64,000 nt of DNA from WRGT01 sp942493035. Its GTDB lineage: Bacteria > Spirochaetota > UBA4802 > UBA5550. The notes under the pieces are model-generated. The model did no database searches. It was not told the origin of the DNA and saw only the letters and a list, made by a program, of their open reading frames with translations. Positions 17,222-27,489 of this stretch are shown here, one piece after another. A program made the translations under genes and the position numbers. Location of the stretch: NCBI GenBank assembly GCA_942493035.1, contig OW818666.1, positions 1,302,001-1,366,000 of the forward strand. The letters run 5' to 3'. Every line of letters starts with the position of its first letter. The first letter of the stretch is position 1.

Positions 17222-18200
17222 TATGGAGACTATACTTAAAGTTGAAAATTTAAAGAAATTTTTTCCTATAAAAAAAGGTGTATTCAGAACAACTGCTGGC
17301 AAAGTTCACGCTGTTGATGGTGTAAGTTTAACTGCAGTTAAAGGTGAAACCCTCGGAATTGTAGGTGAAACCGGCTGCGGTAAAACTACACTCGGGCGGA
17401 CAATTCTTCATCTTTATAAACCTACTGATGGTGCAGTTTACTTTGAAGAGCAGAAGATATCAGCCATGTCTCAACGTGAACTGCTCCCTTACAGACGGGA
17501 TCTTCAGATGATTTTCCAGGACCCTTTTGAATCACTGAATTCACGGCATACAGTGGGTTACATACTTGAAGAACCCTTCATTATACATAAGATTGATAAT
17601 AAACTGCAGAGAGCTGAACATGTAAAAAGTCTTCTTGATAAAGTGGGCCTGTCTGCAAATGCCATGGATAAATTCCCCCATGAGTTCTCCGGCGGACAGA
17701 GGCAGCGTATAGGTATTGCAAGGGCACTTGCGCTGAATCCGAAAATGATCATATGTGATGAACCGGTATCAGCCCTTGATGTCTCTATACAGTCACAGAT
17801 ACTGAATCTTCTGATGGATCTTCAGAATGATCTCAATCTTACATATCTTTTTATATCCCATGATCTTACCGTTGTGCGTCATATATCTGACCGTGTAGCA
17901 GTAATGTATCTCGGCAGGATTGTCGAGATGGCCGGCGCTGATGAAATCTATACAGCACCTCTTCACCCCTATACGAAAGCTCTTATTTCGGCTATCCCGC
18001 GATATTCTGACCCGGAATCTGCAGAAAGAATAATACTTAAAGGGAATGTTCCATCTCCTGTAAATCCTCCATCTGGATGTTATTTTCATCCACGCTGTCC
18101 AATTGCACAGGATATCTGCAGAGAAAAATATCCTGAATTAAAAAATTATAGTTTAAATCAATCGGAACATGTGGCAGCATGTCATATGGCAGGGAAATAG
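17211..18200 (+). CDS. oppF: Oligopeptide ABC transporter ATPase, OppF/DppF type
   Basis: Second ATPase, 329 aa, forming the heterodimer with the preceding one. Walker A GETGCGKTT, Q-loop FQDPFESLNSRHTV, signature FSGGQRQRIGIARAL and Walker B MIICDEPVSALDVS are all intact. The C-terminal Cys region CYFHPRCPIAQDIC matches its partner. The start lies within the upstream gene (11-bp overlap), so translation is coupled. The next gene begins immediately after the stop. Confidence 0.9.
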   Translation: MADNMETILKVENLKKFFPIKKGVFRTTAGKVHAVDGVSLTAVKGETLGIVGETGCGKTTLGRTILHLYKPTDGAVYFEEQKISAMSQRELLPYRRDLQMIFQDPFESLNSRHTVGYILEEPFIIHKIDNKLQRAEHVKSLLDKVGLSANAMDKFPHEFSGGQRQRIGIARALALNPKMIICDEPVSALDVSIQSQILNLLMDLQNDLNLTYLFISHDLTVVRHISDRVAVMYLGRIVEMAGADEIYTAPLHPYTKALISAIPRYSDPESAERIILKGNVPSPVNPPSGCYFHPRCPIAQDICREKYPELKNYSLNQSEHVAACHMAGK

Positions 18201-19100
18201 ATGAGAAGAAAATTTACAATATATCTTTTATATATAATATTTATGGCTGCAGCTTCGTGTACTCTCTTCCAGGGAGAGACCGATACAGTTATAGATCTTC
18301 TACCCCGTGATTCCGACGTACCCGGATGGGTAAGAATGGATTCTCCGGTATTTTATAAAACCCAGGATATAAAAAAATATAACCGGAAGTATAATGGATT
18401 CGGGATCGAAAAAATAGCCTCAGCTTTATATCAGTCAATTGATGATCCTGCTGTAGTAATAAAACTTGAAGTTTTAAAATTCAGTTCAGTCGTTAATTCT
18501 TACGGATTTTTTTCTATAAAAAGGGGCCCCGGCGTTTTCGAAGCCGGTGAGATTAATGAATATTACAGCAATGCAATTTCAATTATTCAGACCGGGGAGT
18601 ATGCCGTTTATTCTGAAACCGGGAAGACAGACCTGCTTCTGAAAAAAGACCTGAAAACATTTGTTAATATCCCGCTGCTTTATATCGGACAGAACTACAA
18701 AAGTGATAAACTTCCGGAAAGCCTTAACGTGCTGAAAGGTATTGATGGTTACGGTGTTCTATACAGCAGAAAACCTTATCATAAATTCCCCTATGTAAAC
18801 GGGGTATTTTTTACTCAATGGTCATGGGATAAGGATCTGGTCGATGTGTTTATCTCTGAAAAAAAATCTTTTTATGACGCTTATGAAATATATAAAAAAA
18901 GCGCTGATAGTAATTTTATAATGATCTCTTCGGATAATATTTATACTGCTTTTAAAAAAGATCAGGATGAAAAGTATAGTTTTATTTCAGTAAGCGATAA
19001 CTGGATATTCGGATGCTGGTCGGTAAGCGACTTTAATGAAGGGAAAAAAGTGCTGGATGAAATAAGTTCCAGAATAGAAAAAATTAAAAAAACAAAATAG
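18201..19100 (+). CDS. Lipoprotein, DUF6599-like
   Basis: A lipoprotein of 299 aa: signal peptide 1-19 with Cys20 (MAAASC). The exported part begins LLPRDSDVPGWVRMDSPVFYKTQDIKKYNRKYNGFGIEKIAS and contains SYGFFSIKRGPG. I recall this arrangement from DUF6599-type proteins (predicted envelope proteins), but function is unknown. Its start ATG abuts the oppF stop codon, so it belongs to the peptide transporter transcript. A role with that transporter is inference only. Confidence 0.65.
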   Translation: MRRKFTIYLLYIIFMAAASCTLFQGETDTVIDLLPRDSDVPGWVRMDSPVFYKTQDIKKYNRKYNGFGIEKIASALYQSIDDPAVVIKLEVLKFSSVVNSYGFFSIKRGPGVFEAGEINEYYSNAISIIQTGEYAVYSETGKTDLLLKKDLKTFVNIPLLYIGQNYKSDKLPESLNVLKGIDGYGVLYSRKPYHKFPYVNGVFFTQWSWDKDLVDVFISEKKSFYDAYEIYKKSADSNFIMISSDNIYTAFKKDQDEKYSFISVSDNWIFGCWSVSDFNEGKKVLDEISSRIEKIKKTK

Positions 19101-19146
19101 CCGTTTAAAATCAGCAAATCAATCCGGAGATTTGGAGATCTTTAAT

Positions 19147-19812
19147 ATGCATAACAGATATTTTATTGTAGGAGATATTCACGGACATCTTTCTAAATTA
19201 AAAAAAATAATTTCTTTGGTTAAGGGTGATTTTAAAGATGGTGATTCATTTATTTTTTTAGGAGACTATATCGATAGAGGTCCATCGTCATTTGAAGTTA
19301 TTGAGTATCTGATTGATTTATCTGTGAAGCATAAAACAATTTTTCTGACCGGTAATCATGAAGAGATGTTTATAAGGTATATAACGAAGGGTGATAATTA
19401 TAAAAATTATATACGTAACGGAGGAGGGAGCACTATTAAAAGTTATATGAAAAATCTGAATGCTCTTACTCTCCCTGAATCGCATAAAAAATTTTTTAAC
19501 GATTTAAAACTATATTATGAAAATGAAGATTTTATTGCTGTTCATGCAGGTCTTAATCCTGAAATTATAAGTATTAAAGAACAGAATGAAGATGATATGA
19601 TTTGGATTCGTGAAGATTTTTATAAGTACCCGCGGAAATGGGGGAAAACTATAATTTTCGGCCATACACCGACTCCTTACATAAATAATTCGGATTCGGT
19701 TTATTTTGATGAGACCCGTAATATTATCGGATTGGATACAAATGCAATGTCCGATGGTTACCCTCTGTCGTGCATGAGCTGGCCGGACCGTAAAGTGTAT
19801 CAGGCGTATTAA
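19147..19812 (+). CDS. Serine/threonine protein phosphatase (PPP family metallophosphatase)
   Basis: Metal-dependent phosphatase of 221 aa with the complete motif set: GDIHGH (about residues 9-14), GDYIDRG, GNHEEMF and GHTPTP, which bind two metal ions. It resembles bacterial PrpA/ApaH-like PPP enzymes that act on phosphoproteins or dinucleotides. The frame opens at a TTG (19132), but GGAG at 19134-19137 lies 9 nt before ATG 19147, which I take as start. No kinase is adjacent, yet a PP2C gene lies 1.2 kb downstream. Confidence 0.85.
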   Translation: MHNRYFIVGDIHGHLSKLKKIISLVKGDFKDGDSFIFLGDYIDRGPSSFEVIEYLIDLSVKHKTIFLTGNHEEMFIRYITKGDNYKNYIRNGGGSTIKSYMKNLNALTLPESHKKFFNDLKLYYENEDFIAVHAGLNPEIISIKEQNEDDMIWIREDFYKYPRKWGKTIIFGHTPTPYINNSDSVYFDETRNIIGLDTNAMSDGYPLSCMSWPDRKVYQAY

Positions 19813-19833
19813 AAATGTTCAGTGTGAGGTTTA

Positions 19834-21024
19834 ATGTTATCTAAAATTAATTTTTTTATTCTGGCAGCACTTTTATATACCTCATCAGCATATTCCGCAT
19901 ATACGAAAATCGGAACAGTTGAGACGTTCCGGGAAGACGGGTATGCAACAGTTATTTTTTTTACTGTGCCCGATAAAGAACTGTACTACATTTTTGCTGA
20001 TGATGTAGTAATGGGGACTATTTCATCACTGCAGCAGATTCCTGATGTCTCAGGTAAAAAAAGATACCTTTGCAGATATTCCCTTTTGAATAACCAGTAT
20101 AGAGATAGTTTAAGACCGGGTCTGGATATTGTTTACAAAGATGGAGATAAAGAAATTGACAAAAGACTGCAGAAAAATCCATATATAGAATCAATTCTTT
20201 ATAAATCTGAAATATTAACTCCAGTTGATGGAAGAGGGATGGTTCTTATCCCTGAAGGTAAGTTTGTAATGGGATGTTCCGATTGTGATGACGATGAATA
20301 TCCGGAACATGTAGAATTTACCGGTAATTACTATATTGATAAATTTGAAGTTTCAAATAGCGACTACAGGAAATTTGCTGATGTAAAAGGGATCAATTAT
20401 CCCGGCTACTGGAAAGATCAGCTGAACAGTGAAGGCAATTTCATAAACCGGTATTTCGGATCTCTCCCTGTAATTGTTACATATTATGAAGCAGTGGATT
20501 ATTCGATTTGGGCTGGTAAGAGATTACCATCTGAAATTGAATGGGAAAAAGCAGCAAGATTCCCTCTTTCTATGGAGAAGACCGGAACAAAAAGTGCTGT
20601 GTACAGCTGGGGAAATGGCTTTATAGAGGGTATAGCAAATACTGAAGAGTTGTGGGTGTCTCTGCAGAACGGTGAAAACTTAAAAAAAACAATTTCTGAA
20701 AAATATCAGCTTACTGAGATTAAAAAGGGATATATACCTGTTGACATATATGAAAATGAATCACTTTCATATTACGGAGTTTCTCACCTTGATGGAAACT
20801 CACTTGAGTGGACTGACAGCTGGTATCTGCCGTATCAGGGTAACAGGAAGAGTAATAAGAAATTCGGGAAACAGTATAAAGTTATAAGAGGCGGCGCCTA
20901 TTTTCTGCCTAAAAATGATTCCAGAGTTACCGATAGAAAAACAGGCGGAATGCCTGATTTGTATAAAGATAGAATCGCAGGTTTCAGGTGTGTTAAAAAT
21001 ATAGCTGAAAATGACAAAAAATAA
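19834..21024 (+). CDS. Exported FGE/SUMF1-domain protein
   Basis: 396 aa with a cleavable signal peptide (about 1-21, ending SSAYSA, no lipobox Cys). An unassigned N-terminal beta-rich region of about 120 aa is followed by a formylglycine-generating-enzyme-type domain. That domain includes GMVLIPEGKFVMGC, YYIDKFEVSNSDYRKF, GKRLPSEIEWEKAAR, YYGVSHLDGNSLEWTDSWY, KVIRGGAYF and IAGFRCVK. Most bacterial proteins with this fold are not true FGEs but serve as non-catalytic or ligand-binding modules. The Cys pair of genuine FGE is not evident near the C-terminus. It sits between a phosphatase and a PP2C sensor gene. Confidence 0.78.
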   Translation: MLSKINFFILAALLYTSSAYSAYTKIGTVETFREDGYATVIFFTVPDKELYYIFADDVVMGTISSLQQIPDVSGKKRYLCRYSLLNNQYRDSLRPGLDIVYKDGDKEIDKRLQKNPYIESILYKSEILTPVDGRGMVLIPEGKFVMGCSDCDDDEYPEHVEFTGNYYIDKFEVSNSDYRKFADVKGINYPGYWKDQLNSEGNFINRYFGSLPVIVTYYEAVDYSIWAGKRLPSEIEWEKAARFPLSMEKTGTKSAVYSWGNGFIEGIANTEELWVSLQNGENLKKTISEKYQLTEIKKGYIPVDIYENESLSYYGVSHLDGNSLEWTDSWYLPYQGNRKSNKKFGKQYKVIRGGAYFLPKNDSRVTDRKTGGMPDLYKDRIAGFRCVKNIAENDKK

Positions 21025-21045
21025 TGGTAATACCAGGGTGTTAAT

Positions 21046-23268
21046 ATGAGGATTTTTTATTTTCTGGCCAGAAATATCAGTTACACATTTGCTGTTACTT
21101 TTGTTATAAGTATATTCGGACTGATAGAGGGTTTGTTTTCATATATTATAGCAAGTTCATTTGTGCTTACCTCTTATGCAAAGATAATTAAATTTTTTAT
21201 TCAGTGGCTCCCCCCTGTGTTTCTAGGAGTTATGCTTCTGTCATATATTGCGTCAGGTTTTCTAATGCCGGTTAAAATACCTGCATTCTTAAAACGTCAT
21301 AGAAGAATTAATAATTCTTTTAAGCAGGATTTAAAATCTGAACCGAAATCATTGAAAGAGATCTATGGTGATTTTTCCGACCTTGTTATGAATAATACCA
21401 CTGCTTCTGTTTTTTTTATTCTTATTACCGGTATAGCAATGACTGCAATATTCGGGTGGAAATTTTATTTTACAGGCGAAATCAGCCTGTCCGAACTTGA
21501 ACTTGCTTTGAAAATGATTCTTATCGCTTCAGTAATATCTATCATTGTTTTTGCCATGACTACCCACCTGCTCTCTGAATATTTAACCAATAATGAAAGA
21601 GCTGAATTGTATAATGAAATATTGAAAAACGGAGAGATGATTAAACCTCACGTTCTGTTCAGCGTTAGAATAAATTTCAATTTCTTTGTATTCATTATGA
21701 TTATAATTCTCTTCACATACGCTGCACTCTTTGAAAGGATTAAAGCCTATGGCAGCAACAATTATATTATTGTTCTGTTTATGTTTATTGCAGTTTTTTC
21801 CGCCATGTTTCTGGCTCGTGTAAATGCTAATTCAATTCTTAGAATTCTAAACGACATGGCCCGTGTAACAAGGGAGATTGCCGCTGGGAAAAGATCGGGA
21901 TTTAAAGTACTATCTCTGGGTAAAGAGTTTTCATCTATTGAGTATGCCTTGATGGAGATGGCCTGGGAGATCGATGAACACCGGAAGAATCTTGAACAAA
22001 AAGTTCAGGAAAGAACAGAAGAACTCGAAAAAGTATTAAACGATTTAAAGATCAAAGATGATCAGATCCAGAAACAGCTTGATATGGCATCTGTTATTCA
22101 GAGAAGTATTCTTCTTACAAAAATTGATGACTGGAATGAACTTAAATTTTCTGTTAAATATCATGCGATGGAAAAAATAGGCGGGGACTTTTATGATGTT
22201 TTCCAGCTTAAGGATAATAAAATCGGAGTTCTTATTGCAGACGTTTCCGGTCATGGTATTCCCGCTGCTCTTGTAACAGCTATGGCAAAAATATCTTTCG
22301 GTAATGCCGGATATCAATTTGATTCACCTAAACGCATATTTCAGGAAGTAAATAAGAATATCATTGATCACATGAAAACACAGGATTATATGACTTGCTT
22401 CATGGTAGTTATTGATGATGAGTATAATATAACATATTCAAATGCCAGTCACCAGAAAGGTATAATCTACAGGAAAGAGACCGGCGAGCTTGAACTTCTT
22501 GATACGAACGGTCTTTTTATCGGAGCCCTTGAAGAAGCCCGAGATACATATGAAGAAAAAACAACAAAACTTAATTATGGTGACAGGCTGATTCTCTATA
22601 CCGATGGCATCCCCGAATCACAGGATATACACCGTCAGGAATATTCAAATGAGCGATTTGAAAAATCTATCTTACAGCATAAGGATCTCAGTCTTAATGA
22701 GTTTACCGATGTTATTCTCAGAGATGTTCAGAATCATATTGGAGAGATGGGTGCCATTGATGATATATCGCTGCTCATTGTTGAGCTGGTTTCTGACGAA
22801 GCGATAGACCTTATTAAGAACTCAAAAAAACTTATAAATAATCATAAATATCTTGATGCAATAGAACTTCTGGAAAACGGAATGGAGAAATACCCTGAAA
22901 ATCAGAAAATTTTATATAACCTTGGTAAAAACTACTTTAGAGTAAATAACTATAATAAAGCTGTACAGATCCTTGATAGATACATAAAAAAAGATAAGAA
23001 GAATAAATTCGCCTTTTATGTCAACGGCGCTTCTCATTATCAGATGATGGATTTCCGGAACGCGATAGAAAATTTTATTGCAGCCATACAGATAGATCCG
23101 AATATGGCTAATGCTCTTTTCGCCTTAGGTATGTCGTATAAGAATCTTGGTGATTTTGATACAGCTATCCAGACTTTTGAAAGAGTAATAAATATTGATG
23201 CAGATAACAAAATGGCTCTGTTTGAAATTAAACAGATCGAAAAACTTAAGAGTGGAACAACAGCTTGA
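21046..23268 (+). CDS. Membrane PP2C (SpoIIE-type) phosphatase with HAMP-like linker and C-terminal TPRs
   Basis: A 740-aa regulator. It has about six hydrophobic segments in the first 265 residues, a HAMP-like stretch (LARVNANSILRILNDMARVTREIAAGKRSGF), then a coiled coil (HRKNLEQKVQERTEELEKVLNDL). The SpoIIE/PP2C domain follows, with GGDFYDVFQ, IADVSGHGIPAALVTA, YTDGIPESQ and DDISLLIVEL as metal-binding motifs. At least three TPRs follow from about residue 590 (for example PNMANALFALGMSYKNLGDFDTAIQTFERVINIDADN). Such proteins dephosphorylate anti-sigma-factor antagonists (STAS proteins). A STAS-type gene lies at 33311 in this window. It ends about 45 nt before rlmN. Confidence 0.85.
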   Translation: MRIFYFLARNISYTFAVTFVISIFGLIEGLFSYIIASSFVLTSYAKIIKFFIQWLPPVFLGVMLLSYIASGFLMPVKIPAFLKRHRRINNSFKQDLKSEPKSLKEIYGDFSDLVMNNTTASVFFILITGIAMTAIFGWKFYFTGEISLSELELALKMILIASVISIIVFAMTTHLLSEYLTNNERAELYNEILKNGEMIKPHVLFSVRINFNFFVFIMIIILFTYAALFERIKAYGSNNYIIVLFMFIAVFSAMFLARVNANSILRILNDMARVTREIAAGKRSGFKVLSLGKEFSSIEYALMEMAWEIDEHRKNLEQKVQERTEELEKVLNDLKIKDDQIQKQLDMASVIQRSILLTKIDDWNELKFSVKYHAMEKIGGDFYDVFQLKDNKIGVLIADVSGHGIPAALVTAMAKISFGNAGYQFDSPKRIFQEVNKNIIDHMKTQDYMTCFMVVIDDEYNITYSNASHQKGIIYRKETGELELLDTNGLFIGALEEARDTYEEKTTKLNYGDRLILYTDGIPESQDIHRQEYSNERFEKSILQHKDLSLNEFTDVILRDVQNHIGEMGAIDDISLLIVELVSDEAIDLIKNSKKLINNHKYLDAIELLENGMEKYPENQKILYNLGKNYFRVNNYNKAVQILDRYIKKDKKNKFAFYVNGASHYQMMDFRNAIENFIAAIQIDPNMANALFALGMSYKNLGDFDTAIQTFERVINIDADNKMALFEIKQIEKLKSGTTA

Positions 23269-23313
23269 TTAAAAACATATCCCTTAAAAACAGATCACAA
23301 AACCGCTGAGAAT

Positions 23314-24372
23314 ATGAAACAGAATATAAAAGATTTAGATTATAACGAAGTTGTATTATTAATTAATAAAATTGGTGAAAAAGAGTATAGGGCCAAACAG
23401 CTTTTCATCTGGCTTTATGAAAAAAAAATTACCGATTTTTCCGAGATGACTAATTTCTCAAAGGATCTTCGAAGTAAATTCGATGAGATGTTTGTCGTTT
23501 CTCCGCTGGAACTGGAGGACAGGCAGATATCCGAAATTGACGGTACAGAAAAATTTCTTTTTAAAACCCGGGATAACAATTTTATTGAAAGTGTTTTGAT
23601 AAAAAATGAAGGGCACGATGACGGCAGGCTGACTATCTGTATATCTTCACAGGTGGGGTGTCCCATGGGATGTAAATTCTGTGAAACTGCGAAAATCGGT
23701 TATATAAGGAACCTTACATCAGGAGAAATTCTTGATCAGATATGCCATGTCAGACGGATAACAGGTTTAAATAACAACAACATCGTTTTCATGGGGATGG
23801 GTGAACCTCTAATGAATTACGATAATGTATTAAAAGCTGCAGACATTATGAATTATACCTTTGGTTTTCATTTATCAGTGAGAAAAATTACAATTTCAAC
23901 CTGCGGAATTATGCCGGCGATTGAACGGTTTATTGATGAAAAAAGACCATATAATATGGCGCTTTCCCTTAACGACACAGATCCCGAAAAACGGATTATC
24001 TCAATGCCGGTTGAAAAAAAGTATCCTTTTAAAAGTATTGCATCTATGCTGAATAATAAATTTCCGGTTTCAAGAAACCGTCTGACAATCGAATACATTA
24101 TGAGAAAAGATAATATTTCCACAGAAGATGCGCGAAGATTAAAAAAAATGTTCAAATATGCGAGAATCAAATTGAATCTTATTCCGCTTAATCCGGGAAA
24201 TCATAGTCTTCCGATTCCTGACAAATCCGAGATTGAAGCATTCGTCAATGAACTTGAAATAATGAATGTTCCTGTAACTATTAGAAAAAGCATGGGGAGT
24301 GATATTTCAGGTGCATGCGGACAGCTTTCAGGAAAAAAATATAAATCAAATAATTCATTGAGAGAACAGTAA
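23314..24372 (+). CDS. rlmN: Dual-specificity 23S rRNA/tRNA adenine C2 methyltransferase RlmN
   Basis: Radical-SAM enzyme that methylates C2 of A2503 in 23S rRNA and A37 of some tRNAs. The CX3CX2C cluster motif is CPMGCKFC (about residues 115-122), preceded by CISSQVG and followed by GEILDQI and FMGMGEPLMNYDNV. The catalytic Cys region SMGSDISGACGQLSG is near the C-terminus (about 329-343). Length 352 aa is normal. The penicillin-binding protein gene begins 2 nt after the stop. Confidence 0.95.
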   Translation: MKQNIKDLDYNEVVLLINKIGEKEYRAKQLFIWLYEKKITDFSEMTNFSKDLRSKFDEMFVVSPLELEDRQISEIDGTEKFLFKTRDNNFIESVLIKNEGHDDGRLTICISSQVGCPMGCKFCETAKIGYIRNLTSGEILDQICHVRRITGLNNNNIVFMGMGEPLMNYDNVLKAADIMNYTFGFHLSVRKITISTCGIMPAIERFIDEKRPYNMALSLNDTDPEKRIISMPVEKKYPFKSIASMLNNKFPVSRNRLTIEYIMRKDNISTEDARRLKKMFKYARIKLNLIPLNPGNHSLPIPDKSEIEAFVNELEIMNVPVTIRKSMGSDISGACGQLSGKKYKSNNSLREQ

Positions 24373-24374
24373 CA

Positions 24375-26612
24375 ATGCGTCTGATAAAATGGATTTTAAA
24401 TCATAAAAAACTTTTATTTATATATATCCCCATCTCTGTATTTATGCTTATTGTTTTATATTCAGGTTATGTCTACACGGAGTGGCGTGGCGACAGGAAT
24501 AATGCTCTTGATAAACTTGCTAAATATAAATCACTGATAGATAGAACTGAAGAGATTAGAAAGGGATATCCATATACAAGAAATGAAATAGAAACCGGTG
24601 CTAAAGTTGTAGATATCCCCACACGTATTTATGATCGGAATGGTGAAGTTATTGGTGAGTTTTTTGAAGAGAAGCGGGAGATTGTACCATTTGAATTTAT
24701 TCCCGATTCACTTGTAAATGGAGTTATAGCAAGTGAGGATCGTGATTTTTACGATCATAGAGGAATAAGTTATACAGGAATATTCAGAGCTTTTATAAAG
24801 AACATAATCAATTTCCAGGTCGTCCAGGGGGGTAGTACTCTTACCCAGCAGCTTGCAAAAGTTCTTTTTACCGATATGGAACGTAATTTAAAACGTAAAA
24901 TATATGAAGCATACTGTGCATTTGAAATAGAGAAACTATATGATAAAGAAGATATTCTTTCCATGTACCTTAATCTTATTTATTTCGGTAACGGATCATA
25001 TGGAGTTGAGTCCACTTCAAAAATGTATTTCGGAAAATCTGTAAAAGACCTGGACCTTGTCGAGTCAATGATGATAGTCGGCACTATTTCAAATCCCGGA
25101 ATATACTCACCGCTTTCAAAACTGAGTAATTCACTTAATAAAACAAAGAGAATACTCGAATCCTACAGTGATGCCGGATTTCTGAAACCGGAACAGCTTG
25201 ATCCTCTCTTTAATGAATTCAAAAAAAAATGGGGGGTTGTTTATGAAAATAATATCCCTGTTCAATCAAAAATAGGGAGCTTCATTTACAGCTCGTACCG
25301 TATTAACCGCTCACCTTTTTTCAATGAAAAAATAAGAAGAGAGCTGGTTGAGAGATTCGGAGAAGAGAGCGTTAAAAGCGGCGGTCTCTCTGTGTACACA
25401 ACAATCGATCTTCAGAAGCAGGACGTTGCGCTGAGAGCTTTAAGGAAAGGTGTGCTTGCCCAGAGGGAATATCATGTAAGAGTTTCTAAGACTCTGAAGA
25501 ATCAGGCGTCTTCGCAAAAAGAGTTTGAGAAATCGACCAATATTGAAGGGGCACTTGTATCACTCGACCCATTCACTGGCGAGATTTTATCTTATGTCGG
25601 CGGTTATGACTTTACTACTGATAATCAGAACGATAATGTTTCGCAAATAAGAAGGCAGCCCGGATCTTCAATCAAACCGATTGTTTATGCTGCCGCGATT
25701 GAAAATAAAAAAGTAACCCCGTCAACAGTTCTTACAGATAAACAGATTACTTATAAAAACAATTATACACCACAGAATTACAGCAATACCTTTTCCGGAG
25801 ATGTAATCGTCCGTCAGGCGCTGGTAAAATCGCTGAATACTATTGCAGTTCAGGTTCTCGATAAAACCGGTTATGATACACCATTCTCTTATATTCAGAA
25901 ATCTTTATCAATTCCCGATGGAGAAATGAATAAGAGGTTCGGGAAAACTCTGGCTTTTGCACTTGGCGCATATGAGATGTCCCCCCTTGAAAATGCAGCA
26001 CTTCAGTCTATTCTTGTTAATGAAGGAGACATTATTATCCCATATGGAATCAAAATAGTAAAAGATTATAATGGGAATGTTATCTGGAATAATGAGAGTG
26101 AAGTTTCTGAAACGCTTGTATCCAAAAGAGAGAGTCTGGGTAAGATAATTGATCCTGCTGCAGCAAGAATCACCATATCAATGCTCGAAGGTATTAAAGA
26201 GCCTGATTCATCTGTATACTGGCTTATAAAAAAATATGGCATCAATTTCCCGTGTGCCGGGAAAACAGGAACAAGTTCTAATTATAATGATGCATGGTTT
26301 ATCGGGTACAATTCAAATCTGGTAACTGCTGTATGGATTGGAAATAAAACGGGTTCTGTTTCACTCGGTTCAGGTAGATCTGCAAGCGGTGTAGCAGCTC
26401 CGGTATGGGCCGAGTATATATCTGAAATATATCGTGAAAATAAACCGCCTGAATTCAAATCCGATATTCAGAGTATCACATCCGAAACAATTTGTCTCGA
26501 AAGCGGAGATGTTGCAGGACGAAACGGAGAGTGTATTAAAACTGCTGTTCAATTGTTTTATTCCGGTTCTGAACCTGGTAAATTCTGCAGATTACATGTT
26601 AACCAGAACTAA
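24375..26612 (+). CDS. Class A penicillin-binding protein (PBP1A/1C type)
   Basis: Bifunctional peptidoglycan glycosyltransferase/transpeptidase anchored by one N-terminal helix (about 11-31). The GT51 domain shows SEDRDFYDHRGIS and QGGSTLTQQLAK; the transpeptidase domain shows the nucleophile motif PGSSIKP, the SXN motif SLN and KTGTS in CAGKTGTSSNYNDAWF. Length 745 aa fits the class A family. No extra C-terminal domain is seen. The start ATG is 2 nt after rlmN and the M23 peptidase gene follows 12 nt later, forming a cell-wall pair. Confidence 0.92.
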   Translation: MRLIKWILNHKKLLFIYIPISVFMLIVLYSGYVYTEWRGDRNNALDKLAKYKSLIDRTEEIRKGYPYTRNEIETGAKVVDIPTRIYDRNGEVIGEFFEEKREIVPFEFIPDSLVNGVIASEDRDFYDHRGISYTGIFRAFIKNIINFQVVQGGSTLTQQLAKVLFTDMERNLKRKIYEAYCAFEIEKLYDKEDILSMYLNLIYFGNGSYGVESTSKMYFGKSVKDLDLVESMMIVGTISNPGIYSPLSKLSNSLNKTKRILESYSDAGFLKPEQLDPLFNEFKKKWGVVYENNIPVQSKIGSFIYSSYRINRSPFFNEKIRRELVERFGEESVKSGGLSVYTTIDLQKQDVALRALRKGVLAQREYHVRVSKTLKNQASSQKEFEKSTNIEGALVSLDPFTGEILSYVGGYDFTTDNQNDNVSQIRRQPGSSIKPIVYAAAIENKKVTPSTVLTDKQITYKNNYTPQNYSNTFSGDVIVRQALVKSLNTIAVQVLDKTGYDTPFSYIQKSLSIPDGEMNKRFGKTLAFALGAYEMSPLENAALQSILVNEGDIIIPYGIKIVKDYNGNVIWNNESEVSETLVSKRESLGKIIDPAAARITISMLEGIKEPDSSVYWLIKKYGINFPCAGKTGTSSNYNDAWFIGYNSNLVTAVWIGNKTGSVSLGSGRSASGVAAPVWAEYISEIYRENKPPEFKSDIQSITSETICLESGDVAGRNGECIKTAVQLFYSGSEPGKFCRLHVNQN

Positions 26613-26624
26613 TTTGGAGTATTT

Positions 26625-27479
26625 ATGAAAAGTAAACTTATACTATTTTCGATATTAATTCTTGTATTATCAAATCTATCTTTTAGATGGCCAGTAAATG
26701 ACGGAATTATTACATCGACTTTCGGCGAGTCAAGAGGGGATCATTTCCATGACGGAATTGACATGATAAGCCCGAGCGATAGTGTGCATCCTGTAGAATC
26801 AGGGAGCCTTCTTTATACATGGAACAAATCATTTTTCCCTCTTGAAAATTACTGGGGCGGCGGAAATTATAAAATTGTAGCACACAGCAGCGGCGTCATG
26901 TCGATTTATATGCATCTTCAGGATATAGACAATCTTCAGCCGACTTACACTGAAACTGATGTTGTTGGTCTTATCGGTAATACCGGACACTCCTACGGAA
27001 AACATATACATTTTTCGATTCTTGATCTTACTAAAAGGGAATCTATAAATCCCATGAAACTACTTCCGGCGTATAACGATATGAAAGCTCCGGAAATCCT
27101 GAATTTTTATATAAGAATTGAAAACAGATATATCAGAATCAATGATAATTCCGATATCCGTCTTACAAAACACTATCCTCTTCTTATCGAAATTAAAGAT
27201 ACAATAAAGGGTAATGAAAATCTTGGTCTTTACAAATTACATGCTGTATTTAATGGTAAAGAAGGAGGTGTCCAGGAGTTTGGTAAAATCGATTATTCAT
27301 TAAATGGTCTTACTGTCAATAATCAGAATTTTTCAGGGCTATTTGATGAAAAGGGTTATTATAAATTATCCGGCCTTGTTTTTGTTGAAGGTATAAATAC
27401 TTTATCAGTTTCTGTATCAGATTACAATGGCAATACAACGCAAAAGACTTTTACAATTAACGTAAATCTTGACATGTAA
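26625..27479 (+). CDS. M23-family peptidase (LytM type), exported
   Basis: 284 aa. A hydrophobic N-terminus (1-18, LILFSILILVLSNLSF) directs export. The catalytic domain begins FRWPVNDGIITSTFGESRG. Zinc ligands are visible as the H-x3-D motif HDGID (about 47-51) and HIHFS (about 127-131). The C-terminal 130 residues look like beta-sandwich extensions. M23 peptidases cut peptidoglycan cross-bridges or activate amidases. Its place behind a class A penicillin-binding protein supports a role in wall growth. Confidence 0.87.
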   Translation: MKSKLILFSILILVLSNLSFRWPVNDGIITSTFGESRGDHFHDGIDMISPSDSVHPVESGSLLYTWNKSFFPLENYWGGGNYKIVAHSSGVMSIYMHLQDIDNLQPTYTETDVVGLIGNTGHSYGKHIHFSILDLTKRESINPMKLLPAYNDMKAPEILNFYIRIENRYIRINDNSDIRLTKHYPLLIEIKDTIKGNENLGLYKLHAVFNGKEGGVQEFGKIDYSLNGLTVNNQNFSGLFDEKGYYKLSGLVFVEGINTLSVSVSDYNGNTTQKTFTINVNLDM

Positions 27480-27489
27480 AAAGTTGAGT

